A DNA stretch of 64,000 bases from Hymenobacter sp. APR13 (GTDB lineage: Bacteria > Bacteroidota > Bacteroidia > Cytophagales > Hymenobacteraceae). Below, one piece after another: positions 1 to 7,254 of the stretch. The stretch spans positions 744,001 through 808,000 of the forward strand of contig NZ_CP006587.1 in NCBI RefSeq assembly GCF_000737515.1. The letters run 5' to 3'. Positions within the stretch are counted from its first letter, which is position 1. Each line of letters begins with the position of its first letter. The position numbers were made by a program, and so were the translations under genes. The notes under the pieces were generated by a model, which saw only the letters and a program-made list of their open reading frames with translations, had not been told where the DNA came from and searched no databases.

Positions 1-1710
1 TCGTTGTGGCAGCTCAACTACTCTGCCCAAGACCTGACGACGCAGCAGATCGGCACGTCGCTGGCCTGGCAGAGCATCAGCCCCGGCTATAGCTTTGTGC
101 TGGGTGTGCAGCGGGATGGCACGCTCTGGGGCTGGGGCACCAACGACAGCGGGCAGCTCGGCAACGGCACTCAAACCATGCAGCCGCAGCCGGTGCGCGT
201 GAGTGCCGAAACCACTTGGCAGACAGTGACAGCCGGCGACCAGCACGCCGTAGCCGTGCGCCAGGATGGCACCGTGTGGGCCTGGGGCAACAACGCCCAC
301 GGGCAGGTGGGCAGCTCGCAGCTGCGCCCCGCCTGCCAGATGACGCCCCGCCTGCTGGCCCAGCCCGGCGCGCCCACTTCCTAGAAAGTCAGCAGTGCAG
401 GCAAGGGCTACACGCTGGCCATCGGCACCGACGGCTCGCTCTGGGCCTGGGGCAGCAATGAATACGGCCAGCTTGGCGACGGTACTACCACCTTCCGGGT
501 CCAGCCCGTCCGTGTCGGCACCGACAATAACTGGCTCAGCATCAGCGCCGGCGAAACCCACAGCGTCGGTATCCGGCAGGATGGCTCGCTCTGGGCCTGG
601 GGCAACAACAGCTACGGCCAGCTCGGCGACAACTCCACGACCAATCGGCTGGCGCCCACCCGCGTGGGGACCGGCACCAACTGGAAAAATGCCAGTGTTG
701 GCATGCGGCATACGCTGGCCGTGCGCACAGATGGCACACTCTGGGGCTGGGGCGGAAACACCCAGTACCAGCTAGGCCTGCCGTCCGGCAACCCCACTCA
801 GATAGTACCCACCCGCATCGGCACGGCCACCACCTGGCAGCAGGTTAGTGCCGGCGCCCTGCACGGCGCCGCCATCCGCACCGATGGTACCCTGTGGGCC
901 TGGGGCACTAACTACGCCAACCAAGTAGGCGACCCGGCCAATGAGCTGTGGCAGGAGCCCATCCGGATTGGCACCGCCACCAACTGGCAGGCCGTGGCGG
1001 CGGGCAGCAACAGCACCACAGCTATGCAGCAAAATGGCACGCTCTGGCGCTGGGGCGGTGCCCTGGCCGTGACGAGCACCGGCAGTGAGCGGCCCGTGCA
1101 GTTTGGCGAAGGAGGCCAGTGGAGCAGCCTGACCAACGGCGCGGGCAACGCGGCAGTGGTTCGCGCCGATGGCACGCTCTGGACCTGGGGCAACAACGCC
1201 AACGGAGAACTGGGTATCGGCAATGCCTACAACGGCCCGGGTGGTCCTGGCTTAGCCCAGAACACGCCCAAGCCCATCGGGCCCGCGGCCGGCTGGCTGA
1301 ACGTGAGTGCGGGGTTCAACCACATGGCGGCTGTGCGCGCCGATGGCACACTCTGGACCTGGGGCAACAACATCAGCTTCACCACCACCCACGACTACCC
1401 GAAGGCGTTGCTTTCTTCCTCGCCGCTACTGCTCGACTTTCAGCTGGCACCAGACCCGGCCGTAGTCAGCCAGCTGCCGCTGGCGCTTTGGCCCAACCCG
1501 GCCACCGCCCAGGTGCAGATAGCCACCAACGCTCCCCAGCCGGCCACGCTACGCCTGCTCAACCAATCGGGCCAGGTGGTGCATAGCCAGGCCGTTCAGG
1601 GGGGCCGGCAGCAGCTCACGCTGCCTACCGCCACCCTGGTCCGCGGCCTGTATCTGGTGCAGCTGGTGTGGTCTTCCGGTAGAGAGAGTGTGCGCCTGCT
1701 GCTGCTGTAA
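1..1710 (+). pseudogene. RCC1-repeat T9SS surface protein, 5'-truncated by window, interrupted by in-frame TAG
   Basis: One reading frame runs from the window edge to the TAA at 1708-1710, broken only by a TAG at 382-384. Nine RCC1-type units with the core DGTLWxWG are visible, four of them before or just after the break, so the frame is coding on both sides of the TAG. In the other units a Trp (TW or NW) sits about seven residues before the SAG or TAG motif. The TAG falls exactly at that Trp, so a single TGG to TAG change explains it. The last 75 or so residues, beginning LWPNPA, form a type A T9SS C-terminal sorting domain, so the intact product would be a secreted beta-propeller protein anchored to the cell surface. 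The N-terminus and signal peptide lie outside the window. A sequencing error is the main alternative to real decay. Confidence 0.85.
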
Positions 1711-1970
1711 GGCCACTGGCAGAGCTGGCTGGCCGCCACGGCAATTATTTCTGACGAAGGCGCCACTTTTTTGCGGACCCAGGGGTTAGCCGATAACTTC
1801 GGCTGGCTGCCCTGCAACGGTATAGCACCCAGGTGGCTGGCTTCTTTAGTTGGCGGCCGCCGTGCAAAAGGAGCATACGTATGTCCGGCGGCGGGCCGTA
1901 CTGGCAGCGTTGGCGGCCGCACATTCTCGGCGGCCTGGCCGTACCTTAGTCTGAATATTTCCTGCAGCTT

Positions 1971-2966
1971 ATGACCACCAAGCGCCTCAAACAACGTCTG
2001 GCTTTGCTTTCGCTCGTGGTGAGTGTGGCGTTGGTTCTGGTCAAGTTCTACGCCTACTTCCTCACCCACTCGCAGGCCGTCCTGACCGACGCGCTGGAGT
2101 CTATCATCAACGTGGTAGCCAGCGGCTTTGCCCTGTACAGCGTGTACCTGGCCAGCTTGCCCAAAGACGAAAACCACCCCTACGGCCACGGCAAGATTGA
2201 GCACCTGTCGGTAGGGTTTGAGGGCGGCCTGATTCTGATGGCGGGCGGCTACATCTTCTACTCGGCCGTGAAGGCGCTGCTGGCGCCCCACGCGCTGGAG
2301 CAGCCGGGCTGGGGCATGGCGCTACTGGCGGCCACAGCCCTCGTCAACCTGCTGGTGGGCTTCGTGCTGGTGCGGGCGGGCCGCAAGCATCACTCGCTGG
2401 CGCTGGTCGGCGACGGGCAGCACCTGTACCTGGATGCCGTGAGCACGCTGGTGTCGTGCCTGGCGCTGGTGCTGGTGATTCTCACGGGCCGGGTGGTGTT
2501 TGATGCCGCGGCTTCGGTTATCCTAGGGCTGTTTATTGTGGTGAATGGCTACCGCATGGTGCGCCGCTCGGTGGGCGGGCTCATGGACGAGTCGGACGAG
2601 GCTACCGTGCTGCAGGTGATTACGGAGTTGCAGCAGCAGCGCCGCCCCGCCTGGATTGACGTGCACAACCTGCGCGTGCAGCGCTACGGCTCCAACCTGC
2701 ACATCGACTGCCACGTGACCATGCCCTACTACTTCAGCCTGGAAGAAACCCACACCGAGGTGCACTGCATCGAGGAGCTGGTGCGCGACCGGTTTGAGGT
2801 GGACGTAGAAATGTTCGTGCACGCCGACCCCTGCACGTTCTCGGCCTGCTCGCACTGCCAGATGGCCGACTGCCCGGTTCGGCAGCACCCGTTCAGCCAG
2901 GAAATCCCCTGGACGCTGGCCAACGTGGTGAAAAACGAGCGTCACCAGCTAACCGAGCCGGTGTAG
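1971..2966 (+). CDS. Cation diffusion facilitator (CDF) family metal efflux transporter
   Basis: This 331-residue protein has the CDF plan: about six N-terminal membrane segments and a soluble cytoplasmic C-terminal domain. CDF proteins export divalent metals such as Zn, Fe or Mn across the inner membrane in exchange for protons. The loop motif DENHPYGHGK matches the site-B region of the family. The fifth helix has HLYLD, the expected HxxxD pair. The second helix reads TDALES, where the family usually has D or H then D four residues later, so the transport site is atypical. The C-terminus has four clustered Cys (PCTFSACSHC and MADC) that could bind metal. The ATG at 1971 is the only start that keeps the first helix. 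The gene is followed 19 bp later by two small membrane proteins and may be co-transcribed with them. Confidence 0.93.
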   Translation: MTTKRLKQRLALLSLVVSVALVLVKFYAYFLTHSQAVLTDALESIINVVASGFALYSVYLASLPKDENHPYGHGKIEHLSVGFEGGLILMAGGYIFYSAVKALLAPHALEQPGWGMALLAATALVNLLVGFVLVRAGRKHHSLALVGDGQHLYLDAVSTLVSCLALVLVILTGRVVFDAAASVILGLFIVVNGYRMVRRSVGGLMDESDEATVLQVITELQQQRRPAWIDVHNLRVQRYGSNLHIDCHVTMPYYFSLEETHTEVHCIEELVRDRFEVDVEMFVHADPCTFSACSHCQMADCPVRQHPFSQEIPWTLANVVKNERHQLTEPV

Positions 2967-2985
2967 CCGCAGCAGCCCGCGCCTT

Positions 2986-3537
2986 ATGCCGCCTTCCATC
3001 ACCGTTTCGGCCACCCAACTCAGCGCCCGGGAGTTTGCGGCCATCCACCAGGAGCAGCAGCGGCAGCGGTATCCGCCCGACACGCGGCACCGGCAGATAG
3101 CGCCGTTGCCGACTCCGCATGGCTGGCACAGCGGCTGGTGGGATGCCACATGGCTACTGCTGCTGGCAGCCGGCAGCGCATGGGGGCCGCCCGGCGTGCG
3201 GGGATACATTCGCCTGCTGCTCATCGGCTCCCTCTTCACGGCGGCCGGCCTGTGGTACCGCGGGCGCGAATACCGCCGGGCGTTCCGGCAAAGCCCGACG
3301 GCGGGGCTGAATACGCGCTTCGAAATAATAGAATCGGGCGTAGTGGTGGAGCACCAAGGCAGGTTTACCACTTTTCTATGGCCCGAGCTGTACCGGGTCC
3401 GGCACCTCCGCCCGTGGCTGCTGCTGTATCCCAACCCCGAGTATTGCTACTACCTTGACCTGCGCAACGTGAACCCGCCGGCCTCGGCGGCCGACGTTTT
3501 ACAGCTGCTGGAGCAGCAGCAGCTTCTTACCCGCTAG
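2986..3537 (+). CDS. YcxB-like small membrane protein (first of a tandem pair)
   Basis: The product is 183 residues long. A hydrophilic N-terminal stretch is followed by two hydrophobic segments near residues 50-90. A C-terminal soluble part has the pattern FEIIESGVVV, then FLWPELYRV, then LLLYPNPEYCYYLDLR. That layout, two helices followed by a small beta-rich domain, resembles YcxB-like proteins, whose function is not known. The next gene encodes a diverged copy with the same plan (LLLYPTEAACYYLDLR), so the pair arose by tandem duplication. It begins 19 bp after the CDF gene and ends 3 bp before its paralogue. The family assignment rests on layout only and is tentative. Confidence 0.75.
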   Translation: MPPSITVSATQLSAREFAAIHQEQQRQRYPPDTRHRQIAPLPTPHGWHSGWWDATWLLLLAAGSAWGPPGVRGYIRLLLIGSLFTAAGLWYRGREYRRAFRQSPTAGLNTRFEIIESGVVVEHQGRFTTFLWPELYRVRHLRPWLLLYPNPEYCYYLDLRNVNPPASAADVLQLLEQQQLLTR

Positions 3538-3540
3538 CTT

Positions 3541-4077
3541 GTGCCTACTACCTACCCGCTTTTGCTGCCCGGCGTCCAGATGACGGCCGATGAATTTGTG
3601 ACCGTGAACTTCCGGCTGTGGCGGCAGCGGCCCCGCACCCGCTTCAACCATTGGCTGCTGGGGCTGGCAGTGCTGCTGCTGGCCGGCAGCGTGGCACTGG
3701 ATATCTGCCGCACCGGCCACATCAGCAACCAAAGCACCGTTGTGTTTCTGGCCGTGGCGGTGCTGTATGCGCTGGTGCGGATGCAGCTGGTGCGCTACCA
3801 GCTGCGGCGCGGCTACGCCCGCAATACCGGCCTGCACGCGCCCATCAGCTTCGAGCTGGATGCCGAGCGGCTGCGCGGCCGCAGTGCCGACGGCCACTTT
3901 GAGGCGCGCTGGCAGGTGCTGCGCCGCGCCGTGTGGGTGCACCCCGACTGGCTGCTGCTCTACCCCACCGAAGCCGCCTGCTACTACCTGGATCTGCGCC
4001 GCCTGCAGGCCCCGGCCACGCCCGAGCAGGTACTGGCGCTGCTGCTGCAGCACCAGATTCCGGTGCAGGAGCTGTAG
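3541..4077 (+). CDS. YcxB-like small membrane protein (second of a tandem pair), GTG start
   Basis: The 178-residue product is paralogous to the preceding gene: two hydrophobic segments (about residues 40-80), then a soluble domain containing ISFELDAERL, WQVLRRAVWV and LLLYPTEAACYYLDLR. The GTG at 3541 lies 3 bp after the upstream stop and is the only start that keeps the N-terminal TYPLLLPGVQMTADEF segment, which aligns with ITVSATQLSAREF in the neighbour. Close packing suggests one transcript with the two genes before it. No catalytic motif is visible and I do not infer a function. Confidence 0.75.
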   Translation: MPTTYPLLLPGVQMTADEFVTVNFRLWRQRPRTRFNHWLLGLAVLLLAGSVALDICRTGHISNQSTVVFLAVAVLYALVRMQLVRYQLRRGYARNTGLHAPISFELDAERLRGRSADGHFEARWQVLRRAVWVHPDWLLLYPTEAACYYLDLRRLQAPATPEQVLALLLQHQIPVQEL

Positions 4078-4144
4078 TTTCAGTAGCATGGCGGAATCCG
4101 CTCACCGGAGCATTTTTCCTTCTGACTACCTATCGAAACCTCAC

Positions 4145-4180
4145 AAACCCTGCGTTGCAACGCGGGGTTTGCTACTTTTG
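4145..4180 (+). promoter_or_regulatory. Palindrome abutting a Bacteroidota -7 box upstream of the DUF2911 gene
   Basis: A near-perfect 26-bp palindrome centred on GCGTTGCAACGC (4145-4170) directly precedes TACTTTTG at 4173-4180, which matches the TAnnTTTG -7 consensus. The downstream ATG at 4213 would leave a leader of about 26 nt. The palindrome could end transcription from the upstream operon, although it has no T-run, or act as an operator. Confidence 0.55.
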
Positions 4181-4212
4181 GGCTGTTACCCCATTCCATC
4201 ATTTCCCCTTTC

Positions 4213-5094
4213 ATGAAAGCTCTTCTCTCGATTTCGGCCGGCCTGGTAGTGCTGGCGGCCCCGATGGCCACCCAGGCGCAGATTGCCACGCCCGCGGCCA
4301 GCCCCAAAAGCACCATCACGCAGCGCGTGGGCCTCACCGACATCACCCTCACCTATTCGCGCCCCAGCGTGAAGGGCCGCATGGTGTTCGGCGACTCCAC
4401 CTCCAAAGCCATTGTACCCTACGCCAAGCGCTGGCGCACGGGCGCCAACCAAACGACCACCGTCAAATTCTCCGACGACGTGACCGTGGAAGGCAAGAAG
4501 GTGCCGGCCGGCGAGTATGGCCTGTACACGGTGCCCGGCAAAGCCTCCTGGAAGATGGTGCTGAGCAAAAACACCAAGCAGGGCGCCAACGTCGACGGCT
4601 TCAAGGCCGAGGACGACGTGGCTACTTTCATGGTGAAGCCCTACAAAACGGCTGCCAAGGTGGAAACCTTCACCATGAACTTCACCGACCTCACCCCCGC
4701 CACCGCCAACGTGGACCTGCAGTGGGAAATGACCGGCGTCAAGTTCAAAGTAGCTGCCGACGTGGAGCCCAAAGTAATGGCCCAGATTGCGGAGAAAGTA
4801 ACCCAAAACGCCTCGCCCACCCCCAACGACCTGGCCGCCGCCGCCGTCTACTACTACGACAACGACAAGGACCTCAAGCAGGCCCTGGCCTGGATGCAGA
4901 AAGCCAACGAGAAGGAGCCCAAGTTCTGGAACGTCCACACCGAGGCTAAAATCCGCATGAAAATGAAGGACTACAAAGGCGCCCTCACCGCCGCCGAGCA
5001 GTCGCGCACCCTGGCCCAGACCGCCAAAAACATGGACTACGTGAAGATGAACGACGACATCATCGCCACGGCCAAGAAAAACGGCGCCAAATAA
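4213..5094 (+). CDS. DUF2911 domain secreted protein with C-terminal helical repeat
   Basis: This 293-residue protein starts with a signal peptide (residues 1-22, ending ATQAQ). It then carries the DUF2911 signature: a YSRPSVKGR motif near residue 47, then VPYAKRWRTGAN and VPAGEYGLYTVP. DUF2911 proteins are common secreted or periplasmic proteins in Bacteroidota without a proven activity. The last 80 or so residues are helical and Lys-rich with a tetratricopeptide-like rhythm (ALAWMQKANEKEP, then DYKGALTAAEQS). The gene stands alone, read from the promoter at 4173-4180, and ends shortly before a repeat-flanked terminator shared with the converging symporter gene. Confidence 0.92.
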   Translation: MKALLSISAGLVVLAAPMATQAQIATPAASPKSTITQRVGLTDITLTYSRPSVKGRMVFGDSTSKAIVPYAKRWRTGANQTTTVKFSDDVTVEGKKVPAGEYGLYTVPGKASWKMVLSKNTKQGANVDGFKAEDDVATFMVKPYKTAAKVETFTMNFTDLTPATANVDLQWEMTGVKFKVAADVEPKVMAQIAEKVTQNASPTPNDLAAAAVYYYDNDKDLKQALAWMQKANEKEPKFWNVHTEAKIRMKMKDYKGALTAAEQSRTLAQTAKNMDYVKMNDDIIATAKKNGAK

Positions 5095-5106
5095 GCGCCT
5101 TACGTT

Positions 5107-5285
5107 GGCCTCCCCCCCTGGCCCCCTCTCCTGGGGGAGAGGGGAAACCAACTGCTGGTTTTTGAATCTAGCAGGAGCACAGTAAATCAAAAAAAGCCCT
5201 TCAGATTGTCTGACGGGCTTTTTTAGTGCTATGGTTTTAGAGCTAGTTCCCCCTCTCCCTTGGGAGAGGGGGCTAGGGGGTGAGG
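5107..5285. repeat. CCCCCTCTCC-type inverted repeat surrounding a terminator
   Basis: The left arm (5107-5144) and right arm (5248-5285) are imperfect inverted copies built around CCCCCTCTCC and GGAGAGGGG. The 100-bp centre holds the terminator hairpin at 5189-5224. The element fills the gap between two converging genes. Each arm can also fold on itself. Confidence 0.8.
5189..5224. terminator. Bidirectional rho-independent terminator
   Basis: The sequence AAAAAAGCCC plus TCAGA pairs with TCTGA plus GGGCTTTTTT around a 3-nt loop, with one mismatch. A-tract and T-tract on both sides allow termination of both the DUF2911 gene (+) and the symporter gene (-). Confidence 0.85.
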
Positions 5286-5310
5286 CAATCGTAAGGCCTA
5301 TGCAAGACCC

Positions 5311-5333
5311 GGCACAAGCTGAAGCTTATGCTA
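5311..5333. repeat. Single diverged arm of the GCTTCAGCC repeat family, overlapping the symporter stop codon
   Basis: This 23-bp stretch matches the right arm of the inverted repeat at 19191-19213 with two differences. It contains the TAA stop of the symporter gene (5326-5328) and its last two codons. No partner arm is recognisable here. Confidence 0.65.
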
Positions 5334-7020
5334 CAGTTTTCTTCTCTGCCATCGACAGCAGCACACTCAGCCCCACCACCAGCAGGCTGCCGATGATGTT
5401 GAACCACAGGTAGCCGATATCGGTGCGCCAGAACAGCAGCAGCACCACCGTCTGGGCCACGATGGCCGACCAGAACACGGCCGTGCCGCCCACACGCTTC
5501 AGGAAGAAGGCCACCATGAAAATCCCGAGGATGGTGCCGTAAAACAGCGAGCCAAGGATGTTGACGGCCTGAATCAGGTTTTCGAGGCGGGCAGCGAAGG
5601 TGGCGAAGCCGATGCCCAGCACGCCCCAGCCAATGGCCGCCCAGCGCGAAGCCCGCACGTTGTGGGCTTCATCTACATGGGGGCGGCTGGGGCGGTACAG
5701 GTCGATGACGGTGGTGGAGGCCAGGGCGTTGAGGCCGGCTGCCGCCGAGCCCATGGCTGCCGACAGCACCACCGCAATCAGCAGCCCTACCAGGCCCTGC
5801 GGCATATTGTTGAGCACGAAGGTCAGAAACACGTAGTCGGTGTCTTTGGCCTCGGCTGAGGGCACGGCTTTCTTGATGAGGGCCTGGGCGCGGTCGCGCA
5901 GGCCGCGGGTGGCGGCGGTGGCGGCCTGCAGATGGGTTTCGGCGGCGGCCAACTGAGCGGGGTCTTCGGTGTGCAGGGCCTCTACCAACTGGGTAGTGGC
6001 CTGGCGGCGCGCCAGAAACAGCGTGGCGTGGGTTTGCTCCAGCTCGCGCAGCTGCGGGCCGTAGGTGGCGGAGCGCGCCACCTGGTCGCGCACGGGGCGG
6101 TTGAAGGTGAGCGGCGGCGGGCTGAACTGGTAGAACACAAACAGCAGCACGCCCACCAGCAGAATGGCAAACTGCATGGGCACCTTCACGAGGCCGTTCA
6201 TGAGCAGCCCCAGGCGGCTTTCGGTCACGCTACGGCCGGCCAGGTAGCGCTGCACCTGGCTCTGGTCGGTGCCGAAGTACGAGAGGGCCAGAAACAAACC
6301 GCCCGTCATGCCCGACCAGAAGTTGTAGCGGTCCGTGGGGTCGAAGGTGAAATCGACGAGGTTGAGCTTGCCCTGGTGGCCGGCCACCTGCAGCGCTTCC
6401 TTGAAGCCGACTTCGGGCGGCAGGTAGTGCACCAGCAGGTAGCCGGCCACCACCATGCCCGTGAAAATCACGGCTACCTGGCCCTGCTGCGTCACCATCA
6501 CGGCGCGGGTGCCGCCGGCCACGGTATAGGCAATCATGATGCCGCCCAACAGCCACACCGTGAGCATGATGTTCCAGCCCAGAATGGCCGACAGCACCAG
6601 CGCCGGCGCGTACAGCGAGAGGCCGTTGCTGAGGCCGCGTTGCACCAGAAACAGCAGCGCCGCCAACGTGCGCGTGCGCCGGTCAAAGCGGCCTTCCAAG
6701 TATTCGTAGGCGGTAAATACTTTGAGGCGGTGGTAGATGGGCACCGCAAACAGCGCAATCAGCACCATGGCCAGAGGCAGGCCAAAGTAGAACTGAATGA
6801 AGCGCATGCCGTCGTCGTAGGCCTGGCCGGGCGTGCTGAGGAAGGTGATGGCCGAGGCCTGGGTGGCAATGATGCTCAGGCCCACGCCCCACCAGGAGGC
6901 GTCCCGGTCGCCGAGCAGGTAGGAATCCAGGGAGGCGCCGGCGCCGCGCGTGCGCCACGCCCCGTAGCCGACAATAAACAACAGCGTGCTGCTGAGCACC
7001 AGCCAGTCGAAGGTACTCAT
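5326..7020 (-). CDS. Sodium:solute symporter (SSS family)
   Basis: The 564-residue protein has about 13 membrane segments and SSS motifs, including FLSTPGQAYDDGM in the early core and ALSYFGTDQSQVQRYL near residues 245-260. SSS proteins import sugars, amino acids or other solutes using the sodium gradient. The substrate cannot be read from the sequence. Residues of about 302-397 form a hydrophilic, helical, Ala/Gln-rich insert between two membrane segments. The start at 7020 (MSTFDW) is chosen over a longer frame because it gives the first helix directly. It also overlaps the stop of the upstream 43-residue gene by ATGA, a sign of translational coupling. The stop codon lies inside a repeat arm. 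Confidence 0.92.
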   Translation of the reverse strand: MSTFDWLVLSSTLLFIVGYGAWRTRGAGASLDSYLLGDRDASWWGVGLSIIATQASAITFLSTPGQAYDDGMRFIQFYFGLPLAMVLIALFAVPIYHRLKVFTAYEYLEGRFDRRTRTLAALLFLVQRGLSNGLSLYAPALVLSAILGWNIMLTVWLLGGIMIAYTVAGGTRAVMVTQQGQVAVIFTGMVVAGYLLVHYLPPEVGFKEALQVAGHQGKLNLVDFTFDPTDRYNFWSGMTGGLFLALSYFGTDQSQVQRYLAGRSVTESRLGLLMNGLVKVPMQFAILLVGVLLFVFYQFSPPPLTFNRPVRDQVARSATYGPQLRELEQTHATLFLARRQATTQLVEALHTEDPAQLAAAETHLQAATAATRGLRDRAQALIKKAVPSAEAKDTDYVFLTFVLNNMPQGLVGLLIAVVLSAAMGSAAAGLNALASTTVIDLYRPSRPHVDEAHNVRASRWAAIGWGVLGIGFATFAARLENLIQAVNILGSLFYGTILGIFMVAFFLKRVGGTAVFWSAIVAQTVVLLLFWRTDIGYLWFNIIGSLLVVGLSVLLSMAEKKTVA

Positions 7021-7148
7021 GCAGCGAAAGCGCGGGTGAGGTAGGTGAAAAAGGCCACTTCCGCCACCAGCGCGCCCAGCACCAGCCAGTACCAGGCCCG
7101 CCACGAAGGCAGCAGCGGCGGCTTTTCAGATTCAGGAGTAGCAGACAT
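7017..7148 (-). CDS. Small single-helix membrane protein coupled to the symporter
   Basis: A 43-codon frame reads MSATPESEKPPLLPSW, then a hydrophobic helix (WYWLVLGALVAEVAFFTYL), then RAFAA and a TGA that overlaps the symporter ATG in an ATGA arrangement. The Pro-rich soluble N-terminus and single helix fit a small accessory subunit. Two-subunit symporters with a small membrane partner are known in other transporter families, so a role in assembly or stability of the symporter is plausible but inferred. The 4-bp overlap and the clean membrane segment are the evidence that it is real. Confidence 0.72.
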   Translation of the reverse strand: MSATPESEKPPLLPSWRAWYWLVLGALVAEVAFFTYLTRAFAA

Positions 7149-7254
7149 AGGAAACGAAGGTAAAGTAAACCATAGCAACACCCACTACAAAATGCGCCTT
7201 GCTTTGGTCAGGCGGCTATTTCGGTTGTCTGACCTACGGCGGCAGATATCAAAG

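Noticed and set aside
5932..7044. Long plus-strand open frame opposite the symporter
   Set aside because: It is the antisense shadow of a well-supported membrane protein. The translation is His/Gln/Gly-rich and has no domain.
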